Source of the DNA: Vesta saturnalis
Taxonomy: Eukaryota > Arthropoda > Insecta > Coleoptera > Lampyridae
Direction of reading: 5' to 3'
Assembly (NCBI GenBank): GCA_036346205.1
Contig: JARFJB010000400.1
Location: forward strand, 6,339,001-6,403,000
Length of the DNA stretch: 64,000 bases
The translations under genes were made by a program, and so were the position numbers. The notes beneath the pieces are model-generated. The model was not told the DNA's origin and ran no database searches. It was given only the letters and a program-made list of their open reading frames with translations. This document shows positions 1-12,109 of this stretch, piece after piece (positions within the stretch are counted from its first letter, which is position 1; every line of letters begins with the position of its first letter).

Positions 1-38
<38 letters not shown>

Positions 39-48
39 CACACACACA
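1..48. repeat. (TA)n then (CA)n microsatellite
   Basis: An alternating TA run at the window edge passes straight into a CA run. It may extend beyond the window. Confidence 0.95.
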
Positions 49-180
49 TTTGTGCACGTTTTGCTTTTGAAAACTAAGATGGAAGGTCGACTAAGTAAAG
101 AAATAATTTAAAAAACAGATTAAAAACAATTTTCGTTTCCCATACAGTTCAACTTGTCTATTTTGATCCATCTTAAGTGA

Positions 181-1625
181 CATCACCACGCTAACTGTCC
201 CCCTTCTATGAAATTTGTTATTGGTTGATCTCTAATTCTGTTGACTTCTTATTTTACCTCTCAAGGTGACACCTTTCGCTCTTCTCAGGTATTTCATTTC
301 TGTATCTTCCAATCTAGATTTAATTATTTGTGTCAGTAGCCACGATTCACACTTTCGTATCTGTTCAATCACCTCTCCACCTACCTGTGTTTTGTCTTCT
401 GGTGATCTTTCTCAATAGCCATTACTTTTGTTTTATTTATATTCATCTTCATTCCATTATTTGTTAAATCTTAGTTCCATATAAATAAGTTTCGTTGTAG
501 TTCTTCCTCTCTTCCCGCTATTACTATATCACTTGCAAATGCACAATCCCATATGAATGTGGATTATAGTTTTCTGTATCCCACATTTAACCCTTTAATT
601 CTCTAGGTGTTCTATGGAAAGCTTTCTCGAGATCAATGAATGCAGAGGTGGCTTTCTTGTTGTACTGGAATGTTTTTGTAATTATTTATTTAACAGCAAA
701 TGTATGGTCTTGTATGCTTCTACCCTTACGGAAACCGCTCTGCGCTTCTGATAATGTTGCATCTATTACGGTTCGTGTTTTAACTTCAAGAATTTGTTCA
801 AACAAAGCTATACTTATACGCAGCAGCGTTATGCCTCTGCAGTTATTACATACCTTCCTATCTCATTTTTAAATATTCGGACAATCAGCCCTATTTCCCA
901 GTCTTTTGGTATTTTTTTCCTCTTTTTATTAAACATTTTTAGAAGTGCCTTAATTCCTTGTTATCCCATTTTTTGTAACATTTTGCCTGTAAATTTGTAA
1001 TGTCCTCATGACTTCCCATTTTTGATTTTCTTTAATGCTGTTACTAACTCTTCTTCTGTTACACCTTCTTCTTCATTTTCTGTATTCTGGTGTATATCTT
1101 CTATATGTGTTCTTTCTTCTTTAATCATTATTTATTATTTAAGTTAGCTTTACCAATATCTTTCCATTTTTATCTTTTATTACTGTGTTCTCTGTTGTTT
1201 TTCTTTTCCTTAGATTTTTAAAACTCTATAAAATAGTTTTTGATTTTCTCCACTGTTCATTTCTAATTTTTCGCCAAAGTCTTGCCAGGCTTTTGCTTTT
1301 ACTCCTTTCACCATGTTTTTACTATTATACGCTGTTATTTGCATGGCATTGTAAGTATGTTCTGACTTTTTCGCTAAATAGTCAGTCCACCACTTCTTCC
1401 TTAGTTTAACTTGGCCTCTTATTTTCTCATTCCACCAGGCGGTTCTTTTCATATGTTTGTTTGTCTTAATTACACCGCATGCGCCCTAGCTGTTTTAGTA
1501 GCGTGCTCTTTATCTTTTACCGTTAGCTGTCAAAACTTATCTTCAACTGCCAGTAATTATCTGCGTATTATGTTCTCATACTCGCTGTTTCTGTTTCTTG
1601 TACTCTATAAATTCTTATTGTTTCT
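181..1625 (-). pseudogene. RTE-like non-LTR retrotransposon, reverse transcriptase remnant
   Basis: Read on the minus strand, this is a decayed LINE reverse transcriptase. In order it shows a linker between endonuclease and RT (about 1210-1452, with RTAWWNEKI and NQKLFYRVLK), the fingers motif QSGFRKGRS (about 725-760), the block FIDLEKAFHRT (about 610-645), a degenerate active-site box reading FASDIV where F/YADD is expected (about 525-550), then MNINKTKVMAIEK (about 405-450). The C-terminal thumb motif with EMKYLRRAKGVT lies at about 250-300. Stops and frame changes break it throughout, and the endonuclease half is missing, so it is 5'-truncated and dead. The WWNE linker and the NKTKVM block favour an RTE-like clade. 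The clade is an inference and RT identity is firm. Confidence 0.8.
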
Positions 1626-1639
1626 GGACTGCGTATAAA

Positions 1640-2985
1640 AAAACTTATATGGTACATATTTTGGTCAATGCAAAGAATCATCCTGTAAATCACATTAGGG
1701 AAAAACATTACAAAAACAATAGATAACAATTACATTAAATTCTTTAATTTATTTTGGCGTTCAATCAATTTCAAAGATTTCCAGAAACGAAAAATTGCTC
1801 GTAGGAGAAAGTTAAGTTTATAATACAAAGGAAAGAAATTACATTATTTTTAAATTAAAGTAATAATACAAAGTTCGTAGCTTTAGATAATTTAAGTATA
1901 CCGTAGATCCTTTTTATACCTTTTCGTTGTCTGTTAATCGCCAATTAATGTAAATTAACATAAATTCGTAGTTATTGAAAAAATCTGGAATACTGGATCT
2001 GTGGAGGGACCCGTAAGGATCAAAATACATCCACGTACCGGAAAAAATTAAAGAACACGGAATGCTTGTCAATACCTAAGCTATCATCATCAGCGTTCGA
2101 CTAGGTCACACTAAAGAAGTTACTGATATGTATACCATCAACGAATTGTTTATTTGGTGAAAGTGAAAGTTGCGACAGTTTTATGAGGTCTGAGTATCCT
2201 AAAGGTCTTTGAACGTTATTATTCATTAGAATTTGGTTGTATTTTCAGATCTCCAAACTTTCATAGCAATCAAGTTCGTACTTATCACTGCCATGTTTGA
2301 TTAAAGATGAGCTTATTTACTACATGATTTTTATCAAACATATGTAGGGCTACGCAGACTTGTTCCAGCGTTTGTATTTGACATGTGCTAAACGTTAATT
2401 AAAGCGAATTTAGATAAGCCGCTTAGTTTAACCTTATAAATTCCCGACCAATCCTGCTTATCCACTTTATCCTTTGGATTGCCTAAATTATGAAAATTCT
2501 TTTAGGCAATCCTAACGATCAAGTCGTGGGGAAAAATAACATGGTTCCTTGTACCATACTTCATTTCTTTCTACACCATCATAATTTATGCTAAAAATTA
2601 CATAAATAACGCTTTCACTGCTGTTTCTCCATCGATGATCCACAGAAAGTACCCATTCAAATCCAAGTCGTAACATATAGATCAGTTTTTGTGTATCGCC
2701 ACTTCATATACTTTACCTATAATTCACTAGAAATCTGTCCATACTGTCCAAATTGGACACTTTCTTATGGAAATACTCTTCATTTTAAGAGATAGAAAAA
2801 ATGAACCTAGGTGACTGGAGTTCAAATTTAACGAGAATTCTTTAATGGCCCATAACTTTCTTATTATTAAAGATAACTGATTTTGGTAAAATATTTCTTA
2901 GAACACTTTTTACGTAGATATTATTGAGATAGACAGGTTTTATATAGGGAGTTTTTTTTATACGACACTAAACTACATTTTTTCA
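1640..2985. other. AT-rich spacer with one short hairpin
   Basis: I see no coding motif on either strand. The only structure is the perfect inverted repeat at 2476-2512. Confidence 0.5.
2476..2512. repeat. Perfect 12-bp inverted repeat with 13-nt loop
   Basis: The arms GGATTGCCTAAA (2476-2487) and TTTAGGCAATCC (2501-2512) are exact reverse complements around an AT-rich loop. No neighbouring gene or U-tract is convincing, so it is recorded only as a structure. Confidence 0.75.
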
Positions 2986-2997
2986 TACTCTTTATCT

Positions 2998-3290
2998 TTT
3001 GGGAGACCACTGCATTGTGCCGGGATCATCAACAATTATCTAAATGGACAGTTTGTGGACAGTTTGGAGGAAGCTGGATGGGAAATCAAAAGCTAATCCG
3101 ATGGCCCGCTCGGTCTCCAGATATAATTCTCATTGATTTTTTCTCTGGGGTAAAAATCAAAAGCCGCACATAGTAGTATCCTTTTAATACCAGGGAAGAA
3201 TTAGAAGAGGCGTTACCAGTGCATTAAATCAAATCCCACCTTTGGAGTTAATGAATGCTGCAAATGGCATACGGTATTACTGTTATTATT
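2998..3290 (+). pseudogene. Tc1/mariner-superfamily transposase C-terminal remnant
   Basis: The plus strand retains the C-terminal half of a DDE transposase. It shows HCAGIINNYLNGQF after the position of the second catalytic Asp, and a degraded box at about 3100-3145 corresponding to W-P-x-R-S-P-D followed by LIDFF. A tail encoding EELEEA and NQIPPLELMNAANGI follows at about 3190-3270. Several frame changes separate these pieces. The arrangement matches the better preserved copy at 49663-50160, so I place it in the same group. I could not define terminal repeats. Confidence 0.65.
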
Positions 3291-3299
3291 TATGTGAAT

Positions 3300-3890
3300 A
3301 TATTTAGATAATTATTTATTGTTGTTTTTGTTTCTTATTTCACATATAAAATATTTGGAACTAATAAACATTTCCAGATAACTAAAAAATTGTCGTTTTA
3401 AGTCATGCTGCCATCTTTTAATAGCCATGGAAACCTAGATGTCTGCAAACAAAATATTTTAATATGTAAAATGCAATATTACAAATAATATTTAATATAA
3501 CAAGTAACACATCAAAATTTAAGAATTCTACTTAAACAAACTAAAAAAAAAAAAACTCATTAAAACAAAGCCTTATAAGGGTAAGTTATAAATAGATCAC
3601 TAACATCGTAACCGATGTATAAGTTTGTAACGAACCGCAAGTCATTACTTCAAAATTTTTTAATTAATTAATTATTTAACAATCAGCCCTCGTAAAAGAA
3701 ATGATGTAAGATTTCTTAGTATTCAACCACCTGCAAAACTTAACTTAATATTTCTTATTATTTCGTGTGATTGCACAACAAAAATTAATTTGTTTCCACT
3801 CCAACGTAGATTTCATAAAACATCGAAAGTTTTATACGTCAGAGTAATCTCCGCCAATTACAAATAGGATTCCCCCAAACAGAAGCCACC
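3300..3890. other. AT-rich spacer
   Basis: Low-complexity AT-rich sequence with no recognisable gene. Confidence 0.4.
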
Positions 3891-5560
3891 ACCGCCTACC
3901 GAGGGTCCTCTATAAAAACCGCGCCGCGCACCTTAAAAATATATATCTATCTATAGATCTCTATCTATCGGTATTTAAAAACGCGCCCCGTAAACGCATC
4001 CCGCCGCCGAGAAGTATAGCCGTAACCGTAACCGACCAGCCGCCGTAGAAGAGTTCCGTCGCGCCACTTGAACGCATCCCGCCGCCGAGAATTTTATTTA
4101 GTTGGTTTCACCAGCTCCTGTATTAGTTAGTCCGTTTGACTAACTCCGATTCCAGAAAACCTGCACGTGACGGTTGCGTTAAAGTAAATCGCCGCAGACC
4201 TAGTGATAGCCACCGCGAGTTTAGCTCCTTGTGTTTGCAGAACGCGCATCGCGAACCTTTTGTAAATAAATAGCTATCCTCGATCTTTGTGATTAACGAC
4301 ACGTAAGTTTGTAGACTAATTCAGTACTCACAAACGCAGCACACACTAAAACCCCCAGACCGCCACGGGCAAAAGCCACGAGGTAGTCGGGAGATCACAA
4401 ATGCAAACACACACCAACCCCCAGACCGCCACGGGCAAAAGCCACGAGGTAGTCGGGAGATCACAAACGCAAAACACACCAACCCCAGACCGCCACGGGC
4501 AAAAGCCACGAGGTAGTCGGGAGATCACAGACGCAAACACACACCCCAGACCGCCACGGGCAAAAGCCACGAGGTAGTCGGAGATCACAACGCAAACACA
4601 CACCAACCCAGACCGCCACGGGCAAAAGCCGGGTAGTCAGTATACACCACCACGCTAACATATACCTGACGACGAGAGCTAAGTAGGACTGTATAGACCT
4701 GCAGCTTTTATCATTTACTCTCACTTACATTCTAAACACCTGAATTCACCAGCTCGCTGGCAAAGACCGAAGTGCCGGTAATCACAAACGAATTAAACGT
4801 AGAGTATCCGTCAAAGACCTGTCGTAGCCGAAAACCGTACACCGATACCCACGCGCTAAGTAATTGGATTTCAAGAAAGCAATCAATTAATTGTTTTCCA
4901 CCAGCTTATTCCGCAAGTATAAACCGCCTTTAATAAATACGCGTTTTGTGCGTATACCAGTAAGTAACGTTCAGTTGTATCTACTTGAGATTTCGTTCAT
5001 TTGCATAAAGGAAATCATCGCCATAAAATTACATCCCCTCAGATAACGTGCAGATATAAATTATACAACCAAACTTGTATAATCCGCCCAGTCTACATTT
5101 AATGCAAGAATAAACCTCTGAAGATAAGTCATATTTTCAAACATAATACATCGCGAAAGTAAATTGCTTCACGAAGCATACGCGCCTGTCCGTCTTCCAG
5201 AAATTACTAAAGGTAAAGAGCCGCACGCAATTAGACCGGTACAACCGTCATGCGTACTATCATGAACTCGGGATATCGATTTTCACTAGTGACCTAGATT
5301 CGCGCAACCCTCGTTTTGAATAACCAGTAGTTTGTTTATAAATTCTTTTCTTTTATAGACAGGGCCGTATCCAGCATAAATAATTAATTAAACACCACGT
5401 TATTAATCATTTAAATATTACGGTCATTATTGAGTGTAACTAGGGTGTATTAAAATCTATTTTCCAGAAGCGACTTCGACAACAATAAGCTGTCGCATCG
5501 ATCGAGTGGAAGGAAGGACGCCCCGACGCCGCCGTTTCAATCAGGACGTCCACTTGTTTA
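3890..5560. other. GC-richer block of unknown origin with TATA-like motif and minisatellite
   Basis: Base composition jumps here relative to both sides, with many CG dinucleotides. A TATAAAAA box occurs at about 3911. The string AACGCATCCCGCCGCCGAG occurs twice (about 3995 and 4072). Five tandem minisatellite units follow at 4329-4640. Splice-like signals are present: a pyrimidine-rich tract ending in AG near 5358 and another near 5467. No long open frame exists, and the apparent minus-strand ORFs at 4321-4724 are translations of the minisatellite. Candidates are an LTR or 5' leader of a retroelement, or the promoter and 5' exon of a host gene or noncoding RNA. I cannot choose between them. 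Confidence 0.5.
4329..4640. repeat. Five-copy minisatellite, 60-67 bp unit
   Basis: Units begin at 4329, 4396, 4462, 4526 and 4586, with lengths 67, 66, 64 and 60 bp and a fifth, degenerate copy. Each holds the core GACCGCCACGGGCAAAAGCC followed (in units 1-4) by ACGAGGTAGTCGGGAGAT or a near copy. Differences are concentrated in the CA/CCAA-rich first third, while the core is nearly invariant. Confidence 0.93.
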
Positions 5561-7880
5561 TTATTGTCACAGTTTATGTTAGTTGATTTAGAATAAGTGT
5601 GAATATATATTAGCTTTGGATAATATAGGAAAATATATTTTTAAACCATTTTATTTTAATTATTTTATGTGGACAATGTAGAGCTAAGATTAAAGATACC
5701 GACGAAACCACCCCCCTCTTTAGTTTATAAAATAAAGACCGATTGCAGTTTAGCCGCGGCAAATATAAAAATTGTAAGAAAGGACCTTACAAGTTTGAGT
5801 GCGTTAGAAAAATACGGTGCTCCTCTCTCAGGTTACACATCTATACAATAAATAAAAACAATAGAAATAAAAATTCGAGGTGTTTAATGGTTATCTGATC
5901 TCGGGAGTGTGTACACGCTCGGTAATTGCCTTTTACAATTAGTACCCAAAGCGGTATCATATACCCGTTAATCAGCCCACCTCTACCCAAATATAAATAT
6001 AAACAACAACCAACAATCCTAATTCGCACAAATGCCAGAGTGAGAGGGCCCTGTACTGCCTATACCAATAAAATATTTTGAAAACATTAGCAAATTACGA
6101 CATATTATTAAGACATTAAAAATTCACTAATTATCTTTTCTATTGTGGTAACAATGGCGATTTGACAAACGTTACAATAATAAAATTTTCGCGGTCCGCT
6201 ACCTACAAGTTGATCTTTGTATTCACAATTTCTGATATTAGTTTTCTCCCGAATTTATGTACCACGTAATTTATCTCAGATTACTTGACGTTGCACGGTG
6301 CCAAAAAACGACAAGAAAAATTTTCAAAACGTTATTTTATAAAGGGCTTGTGCACGAATTATAACAACTTTATTTACCAACTTTCTTTTTACTCAAAAGA
6401 AGAAAGATAAGCCTATGCTTCTAAGAATAGTTTTTTAATTTTGTTTGTATTAAACGATAAACTGTGTATTACAGTTGAAAAATATTTTCTACCTTTAACA
6501 CAGTAGTTTTTGTGATATTCCAACAAATTAAAACAAATGTGACGATACAAAAATCGGATAATTTTTACGAAAAGACTGGGATACAACACATCATTGTTAG
6601 GTTTTAAGTAAACTCGGGAATTTTTATACGATACTCTTGTTTGTGGTATTGACCAATAAGCGTGAATTCGCGTTAATTAAAAAGCTCAAGAGCTTTTAAA
6701 TTGGAGAGAGAAAATAAGCTTTAATTTATTAAACAAAATAAGTTTTAAATCTAGTAGTAGGCGCACCCGATTTTACAAATATACATAAATTCCTGTTTAT
6801 ATCTTGTATCGGAATGTGATAAGGTGAATGTGGTATTAAAGCTTTACAGTATCATCATTCGTTGTAGAGCAAGGCCAAGAACAGAATGCTAGCAAAATTG
6901 GATTCTCTCTGAAAAACGACTACAGAGTAGATCCATACGGCATTATTGATTTTATGTGCCGTATTTTATCGTTTTCCCACATAACATCTAATGAACAAAA
7001 TCTACAAATCGTTAATAAAATCGGAATATAAACAGCTCTATTTTCAATCAGCAAAAACGACAAACTTCTTACAGTTACACAAAAGGTCTTCATCTTATCT
7101 TTAATAATCCTTAATCCTCCTAAAAATGGAATCGCTTGTAGTGTGACCATTTTAATCAATCTCAATAAATTTGCCTGACGTTACTTCAGTCTGTGCTTGG
7201 TTCATATCAAGCAGTGTTACCACCAAAATAAAAGTAAAGAATAATTACCCCTGGAGAATAACCACTAGGATGAAAATATATAAATTAATTAAGAGGTAGA
7301 GTAGAGCGCATAGGTATGTGATTTAAAACACGGGTACGACTCGATGTTAGCTTTAACCAAGGATATGCAGTTTACAATTTATTGCCAGAAAGCGCAAATA
7401 GCCACTCTGAAAACAAATTTTAATGTCAACAAATCTGCATATTCATAGTTATTTTATGAAAATTCATTTCAATTAATTTTTAACTGTTCATGGGTGTTCT
7501 CCATATATCTTTGGCGAAGTATTTTAATTAACGAAAAATGTTATCGCAATTGTTTTGTTCTTATTTGTTCGCATTAACGCGATACACTAATATAATATGC
7601 GAGATAAAATTACTTGCAAGGTCAAAACCTTTATTTTATATATCAAAATATTTTGATTAATTTTATTTAGGCGTTTAAAATTTTTTGTGACTAATTCGTT
7701 ACATTTTCAGTTTTCCTTTGAATAAAAAAAAGCACATTTTTATGCTGATGTTAATAACGTTGTGAATTTAATATTAATTAGTTTTTGCTTGACAACGATT
7801 TGAAAACTTTCAGGCTCGCTTTTTTGGTTAAATTTTAATTATTTTTCTCAAAGCTTTATTCATTAATTAATTAAGATAAT
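5560..7880. other. AT-rich stretch without recognisable genes
   Basis: Two short frames are present: 5669-5851 (+), encoding a peptide ending APLSGYTSIQ, and 6920-7165 (-). Neither carries a motif I recognise, and neither has splice or promoter context that supports it. A near-palindrome, GAGTGTGTACACGCTC, occurs at about 5904. Confidence 0.4.
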
Positions 7881-8022
7881 ATTTATTTATTTATTTCATT
7901 GTGTTCCACAACAAATAACAATTTGTATACAAACGTTAGATATTATTGAAGTACAGTGAAAAAAGGTACCATATAAATACTAAATTAAAAAAACTGTTAC
8001 ACACAATACAGTTAAAATAATA
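7880..8022 (-). repeat. LINE 3' end with (AAAT)n tail, left part of a split copy
   Basis: Read on the minus strand this segment ends in TTGTGGAACACAATG followed by an AAAT repeat (plus-strand TTTA run at about 7880), typical of a non-LTR retrotransposon 3' end. It is cut at 8022 by the transposon at 8025-12677. The matching upstream part lies at 12682-12840. Linking the two pieces is an inference from orientation and order. Confidence 0.5.
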
Positions 8023-8024
8023 TA

Positions 8025-8595
8025 CCAGGTGGGTGTCTACTGCGTGGACGGATGATTTCTCCTTAACTATTAGAGATGTCAACACCAATTTTGGTGTGGT
8101 AATACACGATCATTGGACCTACATTCTAAAAACATTTAGGCATATACAGGGTGATTGACAAAAATATGCCAACACAAACCCGTGTTTTTTTAATGGAACA
8201 CCCTGTATATTTTTGCATTTTTGGGTTCACTATTACATTTCGAATAAAAGTATAGGAATTTGTATCTGTAGCACTAACCGTTCTGCAGATATCGTCACTT
8301 TAGTACCAAAATAGAGTTAAGTTTGGAACCACGGTGCGAGCGTTATCACCACGATTTTGTAAATCTTTCTATACCAGCGATTATTAATAATAGTCTACTA
8401 ACAAACAAACTGGGAAATTTTTCGAAAACATGTAAAACTATACAGAATGATTAACTTCCGCGAAATGTAATTTTTCTCAACTTTTTCATATTTCGATTCC
8501 CCGTGAAAAATATATGGTGGTAATTGATAATAGGTTTCATAACCATAAGACGGACTCTTCTTCAGATATTGACGCTTTATTTAAAAATATTGACA
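8025..8595. repeat. Left terminal inverted repeat of the 8025-12677 element
   Basis: It pairs with 12110-12677. Shared blocks include ACAGGGTGATTGACAAAAAT, the GGAACACCCT motif and, at the inner end, CATAAGACGGAC with TTC and GATATTGACG. Confidence 0.85.
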
Positions 8596-9012
8596 TACAG
8601 AAGAACAAATAAAACAAAATCCAGAGCAAACAAGGAAATACGGATGGCAAATAAATCCTTTAACTGATAGGAAAACTTAATTAATAACTAAACAATAAAA
8701 TAATTCTCTAAAAATAAGTTGAACAAGTAAACATAAACGAATAAAACCATAAATTCAAATTAAATGTTCAAAATGCTGACCACGCCTAGCTAAACACTGC
8801 AATTCGCTAGGTAAACGAAATATTCACTCGCAACAACATTAGAGGCGAAATGGATTGAAACGCAGCATTAATTCTATTTTTCATAGCTTTGCTTGTGGTG
8901 GGAGGATGTTGCTAAACTTTTTCTTTAACGTAGCCCCAAAGAAAGAAATCACGGGCGTGTAAGATCCGGTTATCTGGCTGGCCAGTTTTGTACACCACCT
9001 CGTCCTATCCAC

Positions 9013-9140
9013 GAATCCACGACAAATGGACGCGGAAATTAGGACGCGCGACAAAAGGACGCGGACATTTGAACGCAGTGATATTTGATCGCAACGTCAT
9101 TTGGACGCGGCGACATTTGAACGCAGACACATCGGACGTA
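9013..9140. repeat. MULE left terminal inverted repeat with modular substructure
   Basis: Tandem-like modules in the pattern GGACGC-N-GACATTTG repeat through the TIR. They pair with the right TIR, where the TGCGACCAAATGACGT module is present in three near-copies. Confidence 0.85.
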
Positions 9141-9391
9141 AATTTAATGTATTGGGGTATTGTTTATTTAATCAAAAATTAATGGTTTTCATGTAGCAAG
9201 ATGTGGACAGTAATACAAGTCATTCCAAATTAATAATAATCGCCTACACTTAGGTAATTAAATTGAATAGAAATGTGGTATCCTGTGATTGAAGCCCTTT
9301 AAATCTAATGTGGTAGGTAGTTAAACACAAATTACCTTTCTATAGATAATTAGAAATTTGATAAGTATCATTAAGGAGTATTTAAAATAGT

Positions 9392-10807
9392 GTGTATATA
9401 ATGCAACTGACTTGCAAAATAGCTCACAGTCGTTACGTTGCTCGTGTCGCAAGGATGGTGCTTCAATTTGTGAAAAGTACAAAAGGCAACAATATGCTTC
9501 TGTATGACGGATTTATTCAGAAAAAAGAACGCATTAGCGGTGAAAAGATAATTTGGAAATTCGTTAATTTCAACAAGTCCAAGTGTCCCGGTCGCGTACA
9601 TACGTTGGACGAAGAAGTCGTGAAATGTACTAGTCACAATCACGTTGCTGGTGCTGCTAACATAGAAGCTAGGAGAGCCATAAACCAAATGAAAACAGCA
9701 GCTGAAGATTTACAAATTACAACTCAAGGTGTGTTGGCCATTGTGGCAGAAGGTACATCTTGTGCAGCAGCAGGGCAATTACCTTCGGTGGTAGCCATGA
9801 AGCGAACAGTATTAGACAACAAAAGAAGGAGCGCCGGCAACTCCCAGAAGTTTGATGGAGCTAGTTTTTCCAGATGAACACCTACAAGACAGCAGAGGTG
9901 AATCGTTCCTTCTATTTAACAGTGGTCCAGGTGAAGATCGCATAGCAGACATTGGTATATGGATGGCACCTTTAAAGTCGCTCCACCGCTATTCCAGCAA
10001 GTATATACTATCCATGGTGTACAATACAATAATGTAATCCCAACGGTGTATGCATTGCTCCCCAACAAAACTGAAGGCACGTATACACGATTATTTGAAA
10101 ATCTTAAAAGCTTGAAACCAGGATTACAAACGACTACTGTTATGGTCGATTTTGAAAGAGCAGCTATTAATGCCGTGCGAGGTCAATTTCCAGAAGCTAC
10201 ATTATGTGGCTGTTTTTTCCACTTTACCCAATGTATATGGAAACATATCCAAGAAGCAGGATTACAACGAAGGTACAGTAACGATCCCGATTTTGCCTTG
10301 CAATTAAAACAACTAGCGGCTTTAGCTTTCGTACCCAAGGACCATGTAAGTGCTTCTTGCGAGGAATTAATAGACAGTGAGTTTTACACTGATAATGAGA
10401 ATATTTTATTACCAGTCACCAATTATTTCGAAGATACTTGGATAGGTCGTCTAGACAGAAGACGACGAAGACAACCACTATTTGCAATAAACATGTGGAA
10501 TGTTTATTCAAACGTGGTGGAAAATTTGCCACGAACAAACAATGCGGTAGAAGGATGGCACAATAGCTTTGCGTCCACACTTAACGCCAATGATCCATGT
10601 ATTTGGCGATTTATAAAAGCATTAAAAAAAGAGGACAGCCTCAATTTTGTGAAAATAGAGCAATTAATAGCAGGCAACATAGTCCCACAAAGGAAAGTGT
10701 ATAAAGACACAGCACGGCGCATAAAAAATATAGTTGCTGACTATAAAAATCGTCCAATTATGGAATATCTACGAGGAATTTCACATAACTTTCAATTCCA
10801 AGTGTAG
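9392..10807 (+). pseudogene. MULE transposase with FLYWCH-type N-terminus
   Basis: The first segment (9392-9877) encodes a FLYWCH-like zinc-binding region. NNMLLYDGFIQKKER, a Trp and Cys (KSKCPGRVHT) and a closing HNH (SHNHVAG) follow in the right order. A frame change near 9840 leads to LMELVFPDEHL and RGESFLLFNSGPGEDRI (about 9852-9945), then a short deletion and a return to the first frame. The second segment (9959-10807) is the MULE DDE domain. It has MDGTFKVAPPLFQQVYTIHG (first Asp), TVMVDFERAAINA (second Asp) and CGCFFHFTQCIWKHIQ, then NNAVEGWHNSF near the C-terminus. The end at 10807 looks native. It would cut and join transposon ends in the nucleus. Two frame changes and one internal deletion make this copy inactive. 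Family identity is firm. Confidence 0.9.
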
Positions 10808-11009
10808 ATAATATACGTATTTGAAAAACCTCCACCAAAAAAATTAAAATAAAATATAAAAAATTAGAAGTAAAATGACCGAATGACCGAATGTTTTGCA
10901 ACATGGAAATAATTTGAATAAAACAAAATACACAAAAAAACTTTTAAACACGCCAGTACAAGTACTGCCAGTCCTAAGCCTGGAGAAAGTGCGAAGGAAA
11001 GTTTACGTA

Positions 11010-11177
11010 TCTATTCGGTGCACGTAATGGTCTGCGTCCAAATGTCGCTGCGTCCGAATGACGTTGCGACCAAATGACGTTGCGACCAAATGACGTTGCG
11101 ACCAAATATCGCTGCGTCCAAATGTCCGCGTTCTTTTGTCGCGCGTCCAAATTTCCACGTCCATTTGTCGTGATACC
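11010..11177. repeat. MULE right terminal inverted repeat
   Basis: Inverted partner of 9013-9140, expanded by extra copies of the TGCGACCAAATGACGT module at about 11063-11105. Confidence 0.85.
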
Positions 11178-12109
11178 CCTATCCTCCTCATCGGATAATT
11201 TCTATCGAGATATTGTTTAACGTTGCAGTTGAAACCACATCGTACGAATATTATCTACCTCGATATTTTCCTAAAGCTCGGGTAAATCATTTTCCAAAAA
11301 CTGAAAATATCTTTCCCATCAAAGAAAAAAGGACCAACCACATTAAAATTGATTATACCACCACACACATTAACTGACCATCGATGCTGGTGATCAACAA
11401 CTCTTAAGATGTGTGGATTAGTATCTGAATAGCGATGATAGTTATGTGTGCATATTGCCATTATTGTGAAAAGTTGCCTCATCCGTAAATAGAATGTTAT
11501 TAACAAAATTCGGTTCTTCATTGGCTTTAGTAGTTACCCATTGGCGGAAAGATTTACGATTTTAAAAATCTATTTCACTTAAAGCTTGATGTTACTCGAT
11601 ATGATAAGGATGCAATTTGTTTTTTTAATAAAGCTGCGAACTGTATTTCTATTTAGGTCTAGGTGTGTACTTAGCACTCTGGTGATAATTTGCGGATTTT
11701 CTATACGAGATGGCACAACTAGAAATTCAATTTCTTCATTTGAGCTTGTTTTAGCGCGCTTGGGATAACACACATTTCCAGAATTTATTAATATCTCAGC
11801 TACATTCGTAAACGATTCTTTCCGCGGTTGTCTTCTCTCTGGGTATCGTTCCCAGTACAGACGGGTAGCCAGCAAAGCATATATTTGAGCTTCGCCGCAA
11901 ATAAAGATCATATCACCCATATCTTCTTTGGAAAAATTCATTTTATACAAAAATTGACAAAACAACAATCCAAAAACACACAAACTAGTGGAACAATATT
12001 TTAATGATTATACAAATGTCAAAACAATAGATGCAATTGTTCCTCTTTATTACGAGCGGCTAGCCTACCTGATTTGTTTTTTTGAATTCTATTGTCATAG
12101 TAAATTTGT

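Larger units (their letters stand above)
9013..11177 (+). mobile_element. MULE (Mutator-like) DNA transposon nested in the Tc1/mariner element
   Basis: The termini are inverted repeats of about 130-165 bp (9013-9140 and 11010-11177), built of short modules such as CATTTGGACGC and TGCGACCAAATGACGT. The right end has one or two extra modules. The flanks CCTATCCAC (9004-9012) and CCTATCCTC (11178-11186) form a 9-bp target duplication with one mismatch, the length typical of MULEs. The interior carries a MULE transposase in the plus orientation. It lies wholly inside the 8025-12677 transposase gene, so it is the younger insertion. Confidence 0.9.
8820..11983 (-). pseudogene. Tc1/mariner-superfamily (DD41D-like) transposase, interrupted
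   Basis: Reading from 11983 downwards, the N-terminal helix-turn-helix part comes first. It includes LYWERYPERRQP and an LNRNTVRSFIKK recognition-helix region (11579-11983). Next is the first catalytic block ILFTDEATFHNNG, then NPHILRVVDHQHRWSVNV and GPFFFDG (about 11255-11530). The frame runs into the MULE at 11177. On the other side (about 9003 downwards) it resumes as RGGVQNWPAR, a PDL box, then DFFLWGYVKEKV. The join across the MULE restores NYPMRRIGRGG when one copy of the 9-bp duplication is removed, which proves the interruption. Stops and frameshifts remain, so it is inactive. Group assignment rests on likeness to 49244-50160, where the Asp spacing can be measured. Confidence 0.82.

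Noticed and set aside
4321..4724. Three overlapping minus-strand frames with repeated LPRGFCPWRSG-like peptides
   Set aside because: They are six-frame translations of the 60-67 bp minisatellite, in several phases, with no start context.
6920..7165. 81-codon minus-strand frame as a gene
   Set aside because: No recognisable domain, no codon or splice evidence, and it lies in AT-rich sequence.
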